Origin: Bacteroidales bacterium
GTDB lineage: Bacteria > Bacteroidota > Bacteroidia > Bacteroidales > F082
Assembly (NCBI GenBank): GCA_024710405.1
Contig: JANJUV010000017.1
Span: 1-64,000 of the forward strand
Direction of reading: 5' to 3'
DNA length: 64,000 nucleotides
Part shown: piece by piece, positions 55,448 through 64,000 of the stretch
Layout of the letters: each line of letters starts with the position of its first letter
How positions within the stretch are numbered: the stretch's first letter is position 1
Translations under genes and position numbers: made by a program
The notes under the pieces: model-generated
Told to the model about the DNA's origin: nothing
What the model saw: the letters and a program-made list of their open reading frames with translations, nothing else
Databases searched by the model: none

Positions 55448-56434
55448 TTATTTAGAAATTAATATTTTAAATGAAATAACTGATTGAGTCTTCTGCTCAG
55501 GAATAAAAACCAGAAAGTAAGTACCACTAGAGTGTTTTGTAAGGTCAATTTTCAACGGTATTGAATCGAGTCTGCCATTATAAACTTCACAACCCAAATT
55601 GTTGATTAGTTTAAACTGATATGGACCAGTTGCATTATCAAGTATTGTAATATCAACTGAATTACTAGCTGGATTCGGAAATATCCTAATGTTTTCTTCT
55701 AATATTTCATTCTGAATAATTCCAACTCCTTCGCATTCACTGAATTGATGAACAAAATCTTCATCAGAATACTTCCCAACTCTGCCACTGCTAAAATCCG
55801 ACGGCAGATAACAATTATTGGCAGGTTCTTGGATATTAATAAATGGGTATGTATTGATTACCCCTATTCGTTCAATCAGAGTATATTTAACAGGCTCCTG
55901 GTTGGGATTATCATATAGATAGTTGAACAAAGTATCCTCCAAAACAAACTTCTTAAAGGTTTGCCCGCTAAAGTTTACCTCATCTACACCAATCACCTTT
56001 AAAGGAAGAGTGGATATACATGAAGAGTCTTCCCAATGATAATTCCAGCCTGCCGTTCTGAATGTTGAAAATACATCCCCAAGCTTCAGATTAAAGGTAA
56101 AAAAAACATATTCCCGATTATTTACGTACCTATAAACCGTGTCATTACTAAATCGGGTGTAAAGCGTTCTCTGCGAGAAATCCTTAAAACCAAGTATGTA
56201 ATAATGACTACCATCTAATAGAGTGTCACCCGTTACCTGCATTACTTCTTCGCCTGCTGGCAACCCATTCCATCCCGTGAGACAGTATGTCCATTGTGCA
56301 CCATTTACAGGCCAGCTTTGTGTGAAAGCCATCTTAGTTGCAGTATCCGGCAATGGTTTGTATTGCTGCGAAAAGCAAATCTGTGTCCCTGTCAGCAACA
56401 GGATAAATAAAAGTGCTGTTACATAATTTTTCAT
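55448..56434 (-). CDS. T9SS cargo protein, paralogue of next gene
   Basis: This 328-residue secreted protein has a signal peptide (MKNYVTALLFILLLTGTQICFSQ), a mature region of about 220 residues without a recognised domain but rich in Trp/Tyr strands (QWTYCLTGWNG, YYILGFKDFSQRTLYTRF, YVFFTFNLKLGDVFS), and a C-terminal T9SS type A sorting domain (about 250-328: RIFPNPASNSVDITI, SSGTYFLVF). The same N-terminal segment (including PLPD) occurs in the gene at 56461, so the two form a tandem paralogous pair. Function is unknown. Confidence 0.83.
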   Translation of the reverse strand: MKNYVTALLFILLLTGTQICFSQQYKPLPDTATKMAFTQSWPVNGAQWTYCLTGWNGLPAGEEVMQVTGDTLLDGSHYYILGFKDFSQRTLYTRFSNDTVYRYVNNREYVFFTFNLKLGDVFSTFRTAGWNYHWEDSSCISTLPLKVIGVDEVNFSGQTFKKFVLEDTLFNYLYDNPNQEPVKYTLIERIGVINTYPFINIQEPANNCYLPSDFSSGRVGKYSDEDFVHQFSECEGVGIIQNEILEENIRIFPNPASNSVDITILDNATGPYQFKLINNLGCEVYNGRLDSIPLKIDLTKHSSGTYFLVFIPEQKTQSVISFKILISK

Positions 56435-56460
56435 TTTCGTTTGTTATTAATTAACCTGCC

Positions 56461-57471
56461 CTAATATTTTACAATTTTTTGATTCCATACTCTTTTGTTA
56501 TTCTGAATGTTACATAAATAGATGCCCGGCGAAACACTTTCTAATGAAAATGTTATATCCCCTCCTTCATGAAAGACTTTTGATGAAAAAACTTCTTGTC
56601 CACTGACATTCAGTAATTTAAATTGTACAATGCCGCTATTCACTCCTTGTATAGTGAGGTTTTTGGTAAAAGGATTTGGCATAATAAATAAGTTTTGTTG
56701 TATTACAGCTTCATTAGTTCCAAGCATAAAAGAGCAGTCACCCGGTTCCTGGACGAAGTACTCACTGTAATCCTCTATATAACCACTGGAGAAAAACCGC
56801 ATTGTATCATTGATACTAACACAAATTAATCCTTGATTTGTCAGACCCTGCATTCCATTAAAAGGTCCACAGAGTAGGTTGCCAACGCCTTCGATCCAAA
56901 CTTGCCATGGGTGTTCATAAGAGTCTGGTGTAATGTTTGTCAAGTATATCACTTTATGCGTTTCTCCTTCTACCTCAAAGTAAGTCGTACTATCTACAAC
57001 ATAACTATTCATTTCATTTACAAACCAAACGGATACATTACTAATGGTATCACCTATGTTTGCCGTAAAATCAAACAATACCCCCTCATCATTATTACTA
57101 CTGGTTCCAGGAGGAAGATAAAACACCCTTCCTTCACCATCATTTCGGTATGCTCCCCAGTATTCTCCCTCAATTTTCGTTTTATATTCAACCAGTCTAC
57201 TATGATCTTCTGCTGAATGTTTCAGCGGTTTAATAATTTCTGGCCCAATAAAAGATGAATAATATATTTTTGAGTAAGTATAGCCATCTATTACAGTGTC
57301 ATAATCATATGACCCTACCCTGAAATATAAATAATAAGAAGTTTCGCTTGTTCGGTCCGCAACTACCCATTGAACATTAGAATCAGGCAATGGCATGTAA
57401 TTCTGCGAAATGCCAAACTGTGTCCCTGCCAGCAATAGGATAAATAAAAGTGCTGTTACAAAATTTTTCAT
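56461..57471 (-). CDS. T9SS cargo protein, paralogue of preceding gene
   Basis: This 336-residue protein has signal peptide MKNFVTALLFILLLAGTQFGISQ, nearly identical to that of the 55448 gene, followed by PLPDSNVQW and a beta-rich mature region without a recognised domain. A short FDFTANIGDTISN segment resembles the FNLKLGDVFS of its paralogue at the equivalent position. The C-terminus is a T9SS type A sorting domain (about 260-336: FIMPNPFTKNLTIQG, SVSPGIYLCNI). It is first of the pair on the minus strand, 26 bp from the other. Confidence 0.83.
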   Translation of the reverse strand: MKNFVTALLFILLLAGTQFGISQNYMPLPDSNVQWVVADRTSETSYYLYFRVGSYDYDTVIDGYTYSKIYYSSFIGPEIIKPLKHSAEDHSRLVEYKTKIEGEYWGAYRNDGEGRVFYLPPGTSSNNDEGVLFDFTANIGDTISNVSVWFVNEMNSYVVDSTTYFEVEGETHKVIYLTNITPDSYEHPWQVWIEGVGNLLCGPFNGMQGLTNQGLICVSINDTMRFFSSGYIEDYSEYFVQEPGDCSFMLGTNEAVIQQNLFIMPNPFTKNLTIQGVNSGIVQFKLLNVSGQEVFSSKVFHEGGDITFSLESVSPGIYLCNIQNNKRVWNQKIVKY

Positions 57472-57533
57472 ATGTGGAATTTTTAAGTTATTGGTAATTT
57501 ATGTTGCTATACCTAACGGCCTCCATACCTGCA

Positions 57534-57699
57534 ACCATGCATGGGGCCAGTGTCCTGTCGAATTTATTCTTCCCCAGCCAAAAAATGTATTTGCTCGTGC
57601 GGCATGGCCGGTGTTCGTTGTTGCCATTGCTGTTAGTTTTGGTTTGGCAGGCATTGATTTGACAGGCCGGCTGTATATGCATTACTTCCCCTGCATGGT
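57534..57699. repeat. imperfect long-range inverted repeat
   Basis: ACCATGCATGGGG (57534-57546) is nearly complementary to CCCCTGCATGGT (57688-57699). Inner segments CCTGTCGAA (57554-57562) and TTTGACAGG (57658-57666) also pair imperfectly. Confidence 0.5.
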
Positions 57700-57717
57700 A
57701 TGCAATAATAGTTATAT

Positions 57718-57731
57718 GGGGGGGGGGGGGG
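57718..57731. repeat. 14-G homopolymer tract
   Basis: Fourteen consecutive G residues in AT-rich context, 247 bp upstream of the T9SS gene start at 57471 and not inside a plausible gene. Confidence 0.9.
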
Positions 57732-58125
57732 TAAACACTTGTATTACAATTCTATACAAACTATAAAAAATATCAACCTTCCATGTGTTGGGCTTTTTAA
57801 TCTTTTGGATCAACAATTGCGGGAAAGGAGACATTGTTTTGCTTGTTTTAAAACGCTAAAATACAACCTGAAGAAGCAAAAGTCAATAGGCGAATGTTAA
57901 TTTTTTAACAAATCTGAAATCGAATCAAAACAATTGTCATTTTTTTCTCGCCAGTATTCATATCTCAATATCTATTTCAAGCATCGCAGCCAACTGGGTG
58001 AAAACAGCTCCGTTGACGAAATGCATTATTCAATTTAATGTCCAAACAACTATTAATCGCTTGTTTGCGCCCATACCTGTCGTTTGCTTTACTGATTCAA
58101 CTACAATTACTATTCAAAAAGCCGA

Positions 58126-58148
58126 AAACCGGCTTTGAAGGCCGGTTT
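58126..58148 (-). terminator. terminator of sdh operon
   Basis: The arms AAACCGGC (58126-58133) and GCCGGTTT (58141-58148) form an 8-bp stem with a 7-nt loop. On the minus strand TTTTCGGCTTTTT follows. It lies 30 bp after the sdhB stop codon. Confidence 0.85.
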
Positions 58149-58178
58149 CAGTTGTATTTCACCAAAAGGGTGAGTTTT

Positions 58179-58931
58179 CTATTCTTTCGGTGCTGTTACT
58201 TTTGCCACCAGATACTCCCGGTTCATGCGGGCGATGTGCGACACGGATATTTCCTTGGGGCATTCGGCCTCACAGGCGTAGGTGTTGGTGCAGTTGCCAA
58301 AGCCGAGTTCGTCCATTTTCGTTACCATATTCCTTACCCTTTCGGAAGCTTCTAATTTTCCCTGCGGCAACAGGGCAAACTGCGAAACTTTGGCCGCCAC
58401 AAAAAGCATTGCACTGGCATTCTTGCAGGCTGCCACGCAGGCTCCGCAGCCGATGCAGGCAGCGGCATCCATAGCGAGGTCGGCATGTCTTTTGGGTATG
58501 GGGATGGCATTGGCGTCGGGTACACCGCCGGTGCGCACCGAAATAAAACCTCCGGCCTGAATGATCTCATCAAATGCCGAGCGGTCCACCATCAGGTCTT
58601 TGATCACCGGAAAAGGCTTTGCCCGCCAGGGTTCGATCACAATGGTTTCACCGTCTTTGAAATTGCGCATATGCATCTGGCAGGTGGTGATGCCCTTATC
58701 AGGGCCATGCGGGCGGCCGTTGATATACAGGCTGCATGCCCCGCAGATACCTTCGCGGCAGTCGTGGTCAAATGCCACCGGCTCTTCGCCCTTCATCACC
58801 AGGCTTTCGTTAAGTACATCAAGCATTTCCAGAAAAGAAGCATCTTCCGAAATGCCGCTAACCGGATAATTGACAAACTTGCCTGTCGCCCCGGCTGAAG
58901 CCTGTCGCCATATTTTTAAGGTCAGATCCAT
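58179..58931 (-). CDS. sdhB: succinate dehydrogenase/fumarate reductase iron-sulfur subunit
   Basis: This 250-residue electron-transfer subunit carries three cluster motifs: [2Fe-2S] in [17 protein letters not shown] with the distal Cys in TTCQM; a [4Fe-4S] ferredoxin-like [13 protein letters not shown]; and [15 protein letters not shown] for the third cluster. It passes electrons between the flavoprotein and the quinone-linked membrane subunit. It is last in the sdhC-sdhA-sdhB operon (33 bp after sdhA) and is followed by a terminator. Confidence 0.96.
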   Translation of the reverse strand: MDLTLKIWRQASAGATGKFVNYPVSGISEDASFLEMLDVLNESLVMKGEEPVAFDHDCREGICGACSLYINGRPHGPDKGITTCQMHMRNFKDGETIVIEPWRAKPFPVIKDLMVDRSAFDEIIQAGGFISVRTGGVPDANAIPIPKRHADLAMDAAACIGCGACVAACKNASAMLFVAAKVSQFALLPQGKLEASERVRNMVTKMDELGFGNCTNTYACEAECPKEISVSHIARMNREYLVAKVTAPKE

Positions 58932-58964
58932 TTTTATTCAGTTATTATGGAATGAGTAGAAAGA

Positions 58965-60905
58965 CTATTTATAGTTGCGTTGTTTCACTTCAACAAACTC
59001 ATACTGCAAAGGTTCCTTGTGGAGCACAGGCTCGCTTTCCTGTCCGGTAAACTCCCATGCAGCAACAAAATTGAATGATTTATCGTCTCGCAGGGCTTCT
59101 CCTTCGGGGGTCTGGTATTCTTCCCTGAAGTGGCCCCCGCAGGATTCTTCGCGTATGAGGGCATCGCGGGCCATGAGTTCGCCCAGTTCGAGAAAGTCGG
59201 CTACCCTGAGTGCTTTTTCGAGTTCGGGGTTCACCTGTTCGTTGGTTCCGGGCACTTTAACATTTTTCCAGAAGTCGACCCTGAGTTCGCGGATCATCCC
59301 GATGGCTTTTTCGAGGCCTTCCTTATTTCGGGCCATGCCCACATAATCCCACATGATGAGGCCCAGCTTACGGTGGTAGCTGTCCACGGTGTTGTTTCCG
59401 TTGATGCTGAGCAGCTTGCTGATACGGTCGCGGGTTTCTTTCTCGGCTTGTTCAAATTCGGCAGCTTCGGTTTTGAAACGGGGCACGCCGATCTGATCTG
59501 CAAGGTAGTTTTGCATGGTGTAGGGAAGCACAAAATAACCATCTGAAAGGCCCTGCATGAGCGCTGAAGCTCCCAGTCTGTTGGCACCGTGGTCAGAGAA
59601 GTTGGCTTCACCGGCCGCAAAAAGTCCCGGCACAGTAGTTTGCAATTCATAGTCAACCCAGATGCCACCCATGGTGTAGTGCACGGCGGGATAGATCATC
59701 ATTGGGGTTTCGTATGGATTTTCGTCGGTAATTTTTTCATACATCTGAAACAGGTTGCCGTATCTGGCTTCGATCACATGTTTTCCGAGGCGTTTGATGG
59801 CATCGGCAAAATCGAGATACACGGCAAGTCCTGTCGAGCCTACACCATAGCCTGCATCGCAGCGTTCCTTGGCGGCGCGGGAAGCCACATCGCGCGGCAC
59901 TAAGTTTCCAAAGGCTGGATACCGGCGTTCGAGGTAATAGTCGCGGGCCTCTTCGGGCAGCTGAGTGGGTTTGAGTTGTCCCTTGCGTATTTTTTCGGCA
60001 TCATCAAGTGATTTGGGAACCCAAATGCGGCCATCGTTGCGAAGACTTTCGCTCATGAGCGTAAGTTTCGACTGATAGTCGCCATGCACGGGGATACAGG
60101 TGGGGTGAATCTGAGTAAACGATGGATTACCAAAAAAAGCGCCTTTGCGGTATGCTTTCCAGATGGCACTTCCGTTCGAGGCCATTGCGTTGGTGGAAAG
60201 GAAAAACACGTTGCCATAACCACCTGTAGCAAGCACCACTGCATGGGCTGCATAGCGTTCGATGGCACCCGTGATCAGGTTGCGCATGATAACACCTCTG
60301 GCCCTGCCGTCAATGATAACCACGTCCATCATGTCACGGCGGGTGTATAGTTTCACCGAGCCGCTGCCAACCTCTTTGCTCAGCGCGCTGTAGGCTCCCA
60401 ACAGCAACTGCTGGCCGGTTTGTCCGCGTGCATAAAAAGTACGGGATACCTGTGCCCCGCCAAAAGATCTGTTGTCGAGCAGTCCGCCGTATTCGCGGGC
60501 GAAGGGCACACCCTGTGCCACACACTGGTCGATAATGTTGTTGCTCACTTCAGCCAGACGGTACACATTGGCTTCACGAGCGCGGTAGTCGCCTCCCTTG
60601 ATGGTGTCGTAAAAGAGTCTGTAGATACTGTCGCCATCATTGGGATAATTCTTGGCAGCATTGATACCACCCTGGGCAGCGATGCTGTGGGCGCGTCTGG
60701 GGCTGTCGTGTATGCAGAATACCTTTACGTTGAAGCCCAGTTCGCCGAAACTGGCTGCCGCTGAAGCCCCTGCAAGACCTGTTCCGATAACAATGATATC
60801 GAGCTTACGCTTGTTTGCAGGGTTGACGAGATTCTGATGGGCCTTATAATTTGTCCACTTTTCGGCCAGAGGGCCGGCTGGAATTTTAGCGTTTAACTTA
60901 ACCAT
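58965..60905 (-). CDS. sdhA: succinate dehydrogenase/fumarate reductase flavoprotein subunit
   Basis: This 646-residue catalytic subunit has the FAD-binding Rossmann motif [17 protein letters not shown], the covalent-flavin His segment [36 protein letters not shown] near the dicarboxylate site, and [18 protein letters not shown]. Length and the long insertions match the B-type enzymes found in Bacteroidota and Bacillus-like complexes, where the same enzyme works as fumarate reductase in anaerobes. Direction depends on the quinone and cannot be read here. Confidence 0.96.
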   Translation of the reverse strand: MVKLNAKIPAGPLAEKWTNYKAHQNLVNPANKRKLDIIVIGTGLAGASAAASFGELGFNVKVFCIHDSPRRAHSIAAQGGINAAKNYPNDGDSIYRLFYDTIKGGDYRAREANVYRLAEVSNNIIDQCVAQGVPFAREYGGLLDNRSFGGAQVSRTFYARGQTGQQLLLGAYSALSKEVGSGSVKLYTRRDMMDVVIIDGRARGVIMRNLITGAIERYAAHAVVLATGGYGNVFFLSTNAMASNGSAIWKAYRKGAFFGNPSFTQIHPTCIPVHGDYQSKLTLMSESLRNDGRIWVPKSLDDAEKIRKGQLKPTQLPEEARDYYLERRYPAFGNLVPRDVASRAAKERCDAGYGVGSTGLAVYLDFADAIKRLGKHVIEARYGNLFQMYEKITDENPYETPMMIYPAVHYTMGGIWVDYELQTTVPGLFAAGEANFSDHGANRLGASALMQGLSDGYFVLPYTMQNYLADQIGVPRFKTEAAEFEQAEKETRDRISKLLSINGNNTVDSYHRKLGLIMWDYVGMARNKEGLEKAIGMIRELRVDFWKNVKVPGTNEQVNPELEKALRVADFLELGELMARDALIREESCGGHFREEYQTPEGEALRDDKSFNFVAAWEFTGQESEPVLHKEPLQYEFVEVKQRNYK

Positions 60906-60916
60906 ATTGTTCTGTA

Positions 60917-61585
60917 TTACGAGAAGTAAATAACCAACGGAATAGCAATGAAACCCAGTGTGATCAGTGCCGAAAAAGCTGTGCCGGCCCTTTTGATCCA
61001 GGGGATGTAGCGGCTGTGGTTAAGCCCGAGCGACTGAAAAGCCGACTGAAATCCATGATCGAGATGAAACCCAAGCAAGAGGAGGGCGATCACATAAAAG
61101 GCTACATAGCCGCCGTCGCTGAATAACTCAACAACCAGCAAACCCAGATCCTCATAGGTGCCCGAGGCGTAGGTAATCGGTTCGATATGGCCGAACTTGG
61201 CTTTTACGAAAAAGTTCGCAAAGTGGATGATGAGAAAAATAAACACGATGGCTCCGGTGTGGATCATGAATTTGGAGAAATACGACTGCTCGGAGGCACC
61301 CTTTTTCTCATATTTTACCGGCCTGGCCATCCAGTTCTGAATTTGAAGCACCACCCCGAGGATAATGTGGACGATGAATCCGGCAAAAAGCACCCATTGG
61401 AACGTCTGAATCAAGGGATTAGTGACCATAAAATGAGCCGCCTGATTAAACAACTCCCGGGAGTCGTCGAAAAGGATCAACAGGTTGATCAGCAGGTGAA
61501 CCACCAGAAAACTCGTCAGGAAAAGACCTGCAAGCGACATGATTATCTTCTTGGTGATCGATGAATAATGAAGTGCTTTGCCCAT
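60917..61585 (-). CDS. sdhC: succinate dehydrogenase cytochrome b subunit
   Basis: This 222-residue membrane anchor has five hydrophobic helices (about 14-34, 55-82, 98-122, 150-172 and 195-220). It carries the His residues expected for haem ligation ([55 protein letters not shown]). This is the single-polypeptide di-haem anchor of B-type succinate:quinone oxidoreductases. It starts the operon, with sdhA 11 bp downstream. A minus-strand TACATTTG box at 61670-61677 may be its -7 element. Confidence 0.95.
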   Translation of the reverse strand: MGKALHYSSITKKIIMSLAGLFLTSFLVVHLLINLLILFDDSRELFNQAAHFMVTNPLIQTFQWVLFAGFIVHIILGVVLQIQNWMARPVKYEKKGASEQSYFSKFMIHTGAIVFIFLIIHFANFFVKAKFGHIEPITYASGTYEDLGLLVVELFSDGGYVAFYVIALLLLGFHLDHGFQSAFQSLGLNHSRYIPWIKRAGTAFSALITLGFIAIPLVIYFS

Positions 61586-61623
61586 AAGATAAGTTTTGCG
61601 TTAGAACAAATGAACCCGATTTA

Positions 61624-61677
61624 TTGATCAAAAACAGTTAAAAAAATTACTTTTGCATGGATGAGCTAACAAATGTA
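61624..61677. promoter_or_regulatory. divergent promoters for sdhC and pepP-like gene
   Basis: Plus strand: TTG (61624-61626) and TACTTTTG (61648-61655), 21 bp apart, pointing to the M24 peptidase gene at 61751. Minus strand: TACATTTG at 61677-61670, pointing to sdhC, with no clear -33 partner. Confidence 0.6.
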
Positions 61678-61750
61678 GGGATTAAATTGCTTCGTTGCAT
61701 GCAAGTGTTTGTTCGTTTTTTTTAACATTTATCAGGATATAATAAAGCTG

Positions 61751-63046
61751 ATGAGGTATATTCCTTTGAAAAACAGTATGTTCTTTAACAACCGAAACCG
61801 GTTTTCGGCCATGTTGCCCGGTGGATCCATGGCTGTTTTCGTGGCAGCTGAGCTGATGCCACGCAACGGTGACCAGTTTTATCCGTTCAGGCAACAGTCC
61901 GATTTTTTCTACCTCACGGGCATTGATAAACCCGGTTGCAGCCTTATTATTTTTCCATCATGTCCGAACCCTGCCTATCGAGAAGTGCTCTTTATTCCCG
62001 TTTCCGACGAACACAGGGCCATCTGGGAGGGCAAAGGCCTGAGTGCAGATGATGCACGCACAATTTCGGGGATAGAAAAAGTGATGCAGGAAGACCAGTT
62101 CGGCGCAGTGCTTCAGGAGGTGATGAACTATGCCGTTGAGGTGTACCTCAACAACAACGAATACATCAAATATCAGTCGGATACGCAAACCAACAGCCAG
62201 CGCTTTGCCCGCAGTCTGATGGAAAAATATCCCATGCATACTATCCGACGGGCGGCACCGCTGCTCGAAAAACTGCGGACAATCAAATCGTCCGAAGAGG
62301 TGGAATTGATCCGCGAAGCCTGCCGCATCACAGGCCGCGCCTTCGACCGTGTGTTGAAAACAACACGTCCGGGTAAGTTTGAATTTGAAATTCAGGCCGA
62401 GGTGGATCATGAGTTCACCATCAACAGGACTCAAGGGCATGGTTACCAGCCCATCATCGCATCGGGCGAAAACGCCTGCACATTGCATTATACAACAAAC
62501 AACAGCCAACTGGCCGATGGGCAGCTGATGCTGCTTGACATTGGCGCCGAATACGCAAACTATTCGGCCGACCTGAGCCGGACCATTCCCGTAAACGGAC
62601 GATTCAGCCCACGCCAGCGACAATGCTACGATGCCGTGCTGCGTGTGTTTCGTCAGGCAAAGGGCTTCTACAGACCCGGAGCCACCATCGAACAAATCAA
62701 CCATCAGGTGTGGCAACTGCTCGAAGCCGAAATGACCGGTCTGGGGCTTTTCACAACTGATGACATAAAAAAACAACCCAAAGACGCCCCGCTCTACCGA
62801 AAATACATGATGCATGGCGTGGCACATTATCTTGGCCTCGATGTACATGATGTAGGATCGAAATTCGATCCTCTGGCACCGGGCATGGTACTAACACTCG
62901 AACCCGGAATCTATATACGCGAAGAAAAACTGGGCATACGCATCGAAAACGACCTGCTGATTACCAGCAACGGAGCTGTCGACCTGATGGAAGACATCCC
63001 GGTTGAGGCCGAAGAAATTGAATCGATCATGGCAACGAAACAATAA
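61751..63046 (+). CDS. M24 aminopeptidase P (Xaa-Pro aminopeptidase)
   Basis: This 431-residue cytosolic peptidase removes N-terminal residues ahead of proline. It has an N-terminal AMP_N domain (FRQQSDFFYLTGIDKPGC) and a pita-bread catalytic domain with the metal ligands Asp in LLDIGAEY, Asp in SADLSRTIPV, His in MMHGVAHYLGLDVHD, Glu in LEPGIYI and Glu in IRIENDLLIT. The ATG at 61751 is preferred to one 42 bp upstream that lacks conserved sequence. A second M24 gene begins 22 bp after its stop codon. Confidence 0.94.
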   Translation: MRYIPLKNSMFFNNRNRFSAMLPGGSMAVFVAAELMPRNGDQFYPFRQQSDFFYLTGIDKPGCSLIIFPSCPNPAYREVLFIPVSDEHRAIWEGKGLSADDARTISGIEKVMQEDQFGAVLQEVMNYAVEVYLNNNEYIKYQSDTQTNSQRFARSLMEKYPMHTIRRAAPLLEKLRTIKSSEEVELIREACRITGRAFDRVLKTTRPGKFEFEIQAEVDHEFTINRTQGHGYQPIIASGENACTLHYTTNNSQLADGQLMLLDIGAEYANYSADLSRTIPVNGRFSPRQRQCYDAVLRVFRQAKGFYRPGATIEQINHQVWQLLEAEMTGLGLFTTDDIKKQPKDAPLYRKYMMHGVAHYLGLDVHDVGSKFDPLAPGMVLTLEPGIYIREEKLGIRIENDLLITSNGAVDLMEDIPVEAEEIESIMATKQ

Positions 63047-63068
63047 TATCAAAATAAATAAGACGACT

Positions 63069-64000
63069 ATGTTTGCACAAGAAGTGTATGCCGAAAGGCG
63101 CAGAAAACTCAAGGCGGAAATCAATTCCGGTATTGCCCTTTTTCCGGGCAATCCCGAAGCCTCGTTCAACTATCCGGCGAATACCTATCATTACCGGCAG
63201 GACAGTCATTTTTCCTATTTCTTCGGAATCAACCATCCCGGATTTGCCGGTCTGATTGATTTTGAATCAGGTGAAGAGATTTTGTTCGGCACCGATTTCG
63301 ATATTGACGACATCATCTGGATGGGCGATCAGCCTTCGGTAGCCGACCAGGCCGCAGAGGCAGGCATCAAGACCACATATGCTTATTCCACCCTCGCAGA
63401 TTGGATAACCAAAGCCCTGAAACAAGGACGCACGGTACATTATCTCCCGCCCTATCGCGGCAAGGTGATGATCGAACTGGGCAGGTTGCTCAACAAAGCT
63501 GCCCATGAGGTGAAAGCAGGGGCCAGTGTTTCGCTGATCAAAGCTGTTGTGAAACTCAAAGAAATTAAGGAACAGCTTGAAATCAGCGAAATTGAAAAAG
63601 CAGTGGATGTGGCCTGGCTGATGCATACGACCGCCATGAAAATGGCCAAACCCGGCAGGATCGAACAGGAGATTGCCGGTACCATCGAAGGTATTGCCCT
63701 CGCACATGGCGGCCCTGTTTCTTTTCCGGTAATCCTGAGCGTCAACGGTCAAACCCTGCACAATCATTATCACGGCAACATACTCACCGAAGGACGGATG
63801 CTGGTGGTTGATGCTGGTGCAGAGCTCCCCTCACTGTATTCAAGCGACATCACCCGAACCATCCCCGTTGGTGGCAGGTTCAATGCCCGCCAAAAAGACA
63901 TTTACGAAATTGTGCTGAAAGCCAATGTGGAAAGCATTAAGGCAACAGCACCGAGTTTACCCTATCGCGACATGCACTTCATTGCTGCGCGTACCATTGC
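63069..64000 (+). CDS. second M24 aminopeptidase P-like gene, partial
   Basis: The frame is open to the window edge (about 310 residues read). From the ATG at 63069 (MFAQEVYAERRRKLKAEI) it has the AMP_N region (YRQDSHFSYFFGINHPGF) and the start of the catalytic domain, with the first two metal Asp residues in VVDAGAE and SSDITRTIPVGG. The 3' part carrying the remaining ligands lies beyond the window. It is a diverged tandem paralogue of the preceding gene and likely co-transcribed with it. Confidence 0.92.
   Translation, partial: MFAQEVYAERRRKLKAEINSGIALFPGNPEASFNYPANTYHYRQDSHFSYFFGINHPGFAGLIDFESGEEILFGTDFDIDDIIWMGDQPSVADQAAEAGIKTTYAYSTLADWITKALKQGRTVHYLPPYRGKVMIELGRLLNKAAHEVKAGASVSLIKAVVKLKEIKEQLEISEIEKAVDVAWLMHTTAMKMAKPGRIEQEIAGTIEGIALAHGGPVSFPVILSVNGQTLHNHYHGNILTEGRMLVVDAGAELPSLYSSDITRTIPVGGRFNARQKDIYEIVLKANVESIKATAPSLPYRDMHFIAARTI

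Larger units (their letters stand above)
57472..58178. other. 707-bp gene-free region with G-tract and inverted repeat
   Basis: No gene with recognisable sequence is seen. Open frames in both directions across 57480-57766 are short, Cys/His-rich and contradictory. The region contains an imperfect inverted repeat (57534-57699), 14 consecutive G (57718-57731) and a terminator hairpin (58126-58148). Confidence 0.5.

Noticed and set aside
57511-57710. Possible integron attC-like site (ACCTAAC word near 57511)
   Set aside because: No matching GTTRRRY partner at suitable spacing, no integrase and no cassette array were found.
57410-57766. Cys/His-rich open frame across the inverted repeat and G-tract
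   Set aside because: It starts inside the T9SS gene's signal-peptide region on the other strand, runs through the homopolymer and has no supporting promoter or family.

Overview
The window is a chromosomal segment of a Bacteroidota bacterium, probably Bacteroidales or a close relative. The evidence is: secreted proteins ending in type IX secretion (T9SS) type A sorting domains, the gliding lipoprotein gene gldH in a holB-ricT-gldH-PBP1A block, the sdhC-sdhA-sdhB gene order, repeated TAnnTTTG promoter boxes with an upstream TTG/TTTG, the scarcity of Shine-Dalgarno sites, and the hairpin and CACAAAG-type intergenic repeats I associate with this phylum. No rRNA, phage, insertion sequence or CRISPR array was seen.

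Layout. 1-663 is non-coding and carries three successive perfect inverted repeats. 664-2402 is a PhoR/PhoB-like two-component pair. 2510-4748 holds an outer-membrane barrel, a small membrane protein and an SMP-30-like lipoprotein. 4757-6725 is ruvB-queG with an 8-bp overlap. 6918-9042 is a tight UspA-SPOR-UspA operon ending in a terminator. 9121-12177 holds class II aldolase and a membrane-bound hybrid histidine kinase. 12446-16052 is a three-gene biotin-dependent acyl-CoA carboxylase (biotin carboxylase, biotin carrier, carboxyltransferase). 16434-20649 holds mixed small genes (START-like, UPF0316, crotonase, TlpA thioredoxin, barrel). 20665-24417 holds a PAP2-like membrane protein, rpoN and asnS. 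24671-26926 is a T9SS-exported M28 peptidase, followed by tRNA-Ser(GGA). 27274-29567 is an ExbB/ExbD operon. 29575-32277 holds a CPBP protease, dusB and a HAD hydrolase, followed by a CAT-anticodon tRNA.

32729-44461 is the most unusual part: an 11.7-kb run of three hybrid histidine kinases. The first is 2757 residues long with, by my count, 16 PAS and 2 GAF domains before HisKA-HATPase-REC, and has no visible membrane segment. The second is PAS-HisKA-HATPase-REC and the third REC-HisKA-HATPase-REC. No DNA-binding or HPt protein is encoded with them, so they look like an input-integrating phosphorelay whose output lies elsewhere.

44949-46250 encodes a barrel and a lipoprotein. 46487-52925 runs on the minus strand through an SGNH hydrolase, PBP1A, gldH, ricT and holB. 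53128-57471 is a patch of T9SS cargo genes: a seven-repeat predicted beta-propeller, an orphan sorting-domain fragment and two paralogues with nearly identical signal-peptide DNA. A 14-G tract and an imperfect inverted repeat follow. 58179-61585 is the succinate dehydrogenase/fumarate reductase operon, and 61751 to the end holds two tandem M24 aminopeptidase P-like genes, the second cut by the window edge.

Functionally, the window combines core housekeeping genes (ruvB, asnS, holB, rpoN, dusB), anaerobic/propionate-type central metabolism (sdh/frd, acyl-CoA carboxylase), envelope and T9SS functions, and a dense set of signalling genes: five histidine kinases but only one stand-alone response regulator.
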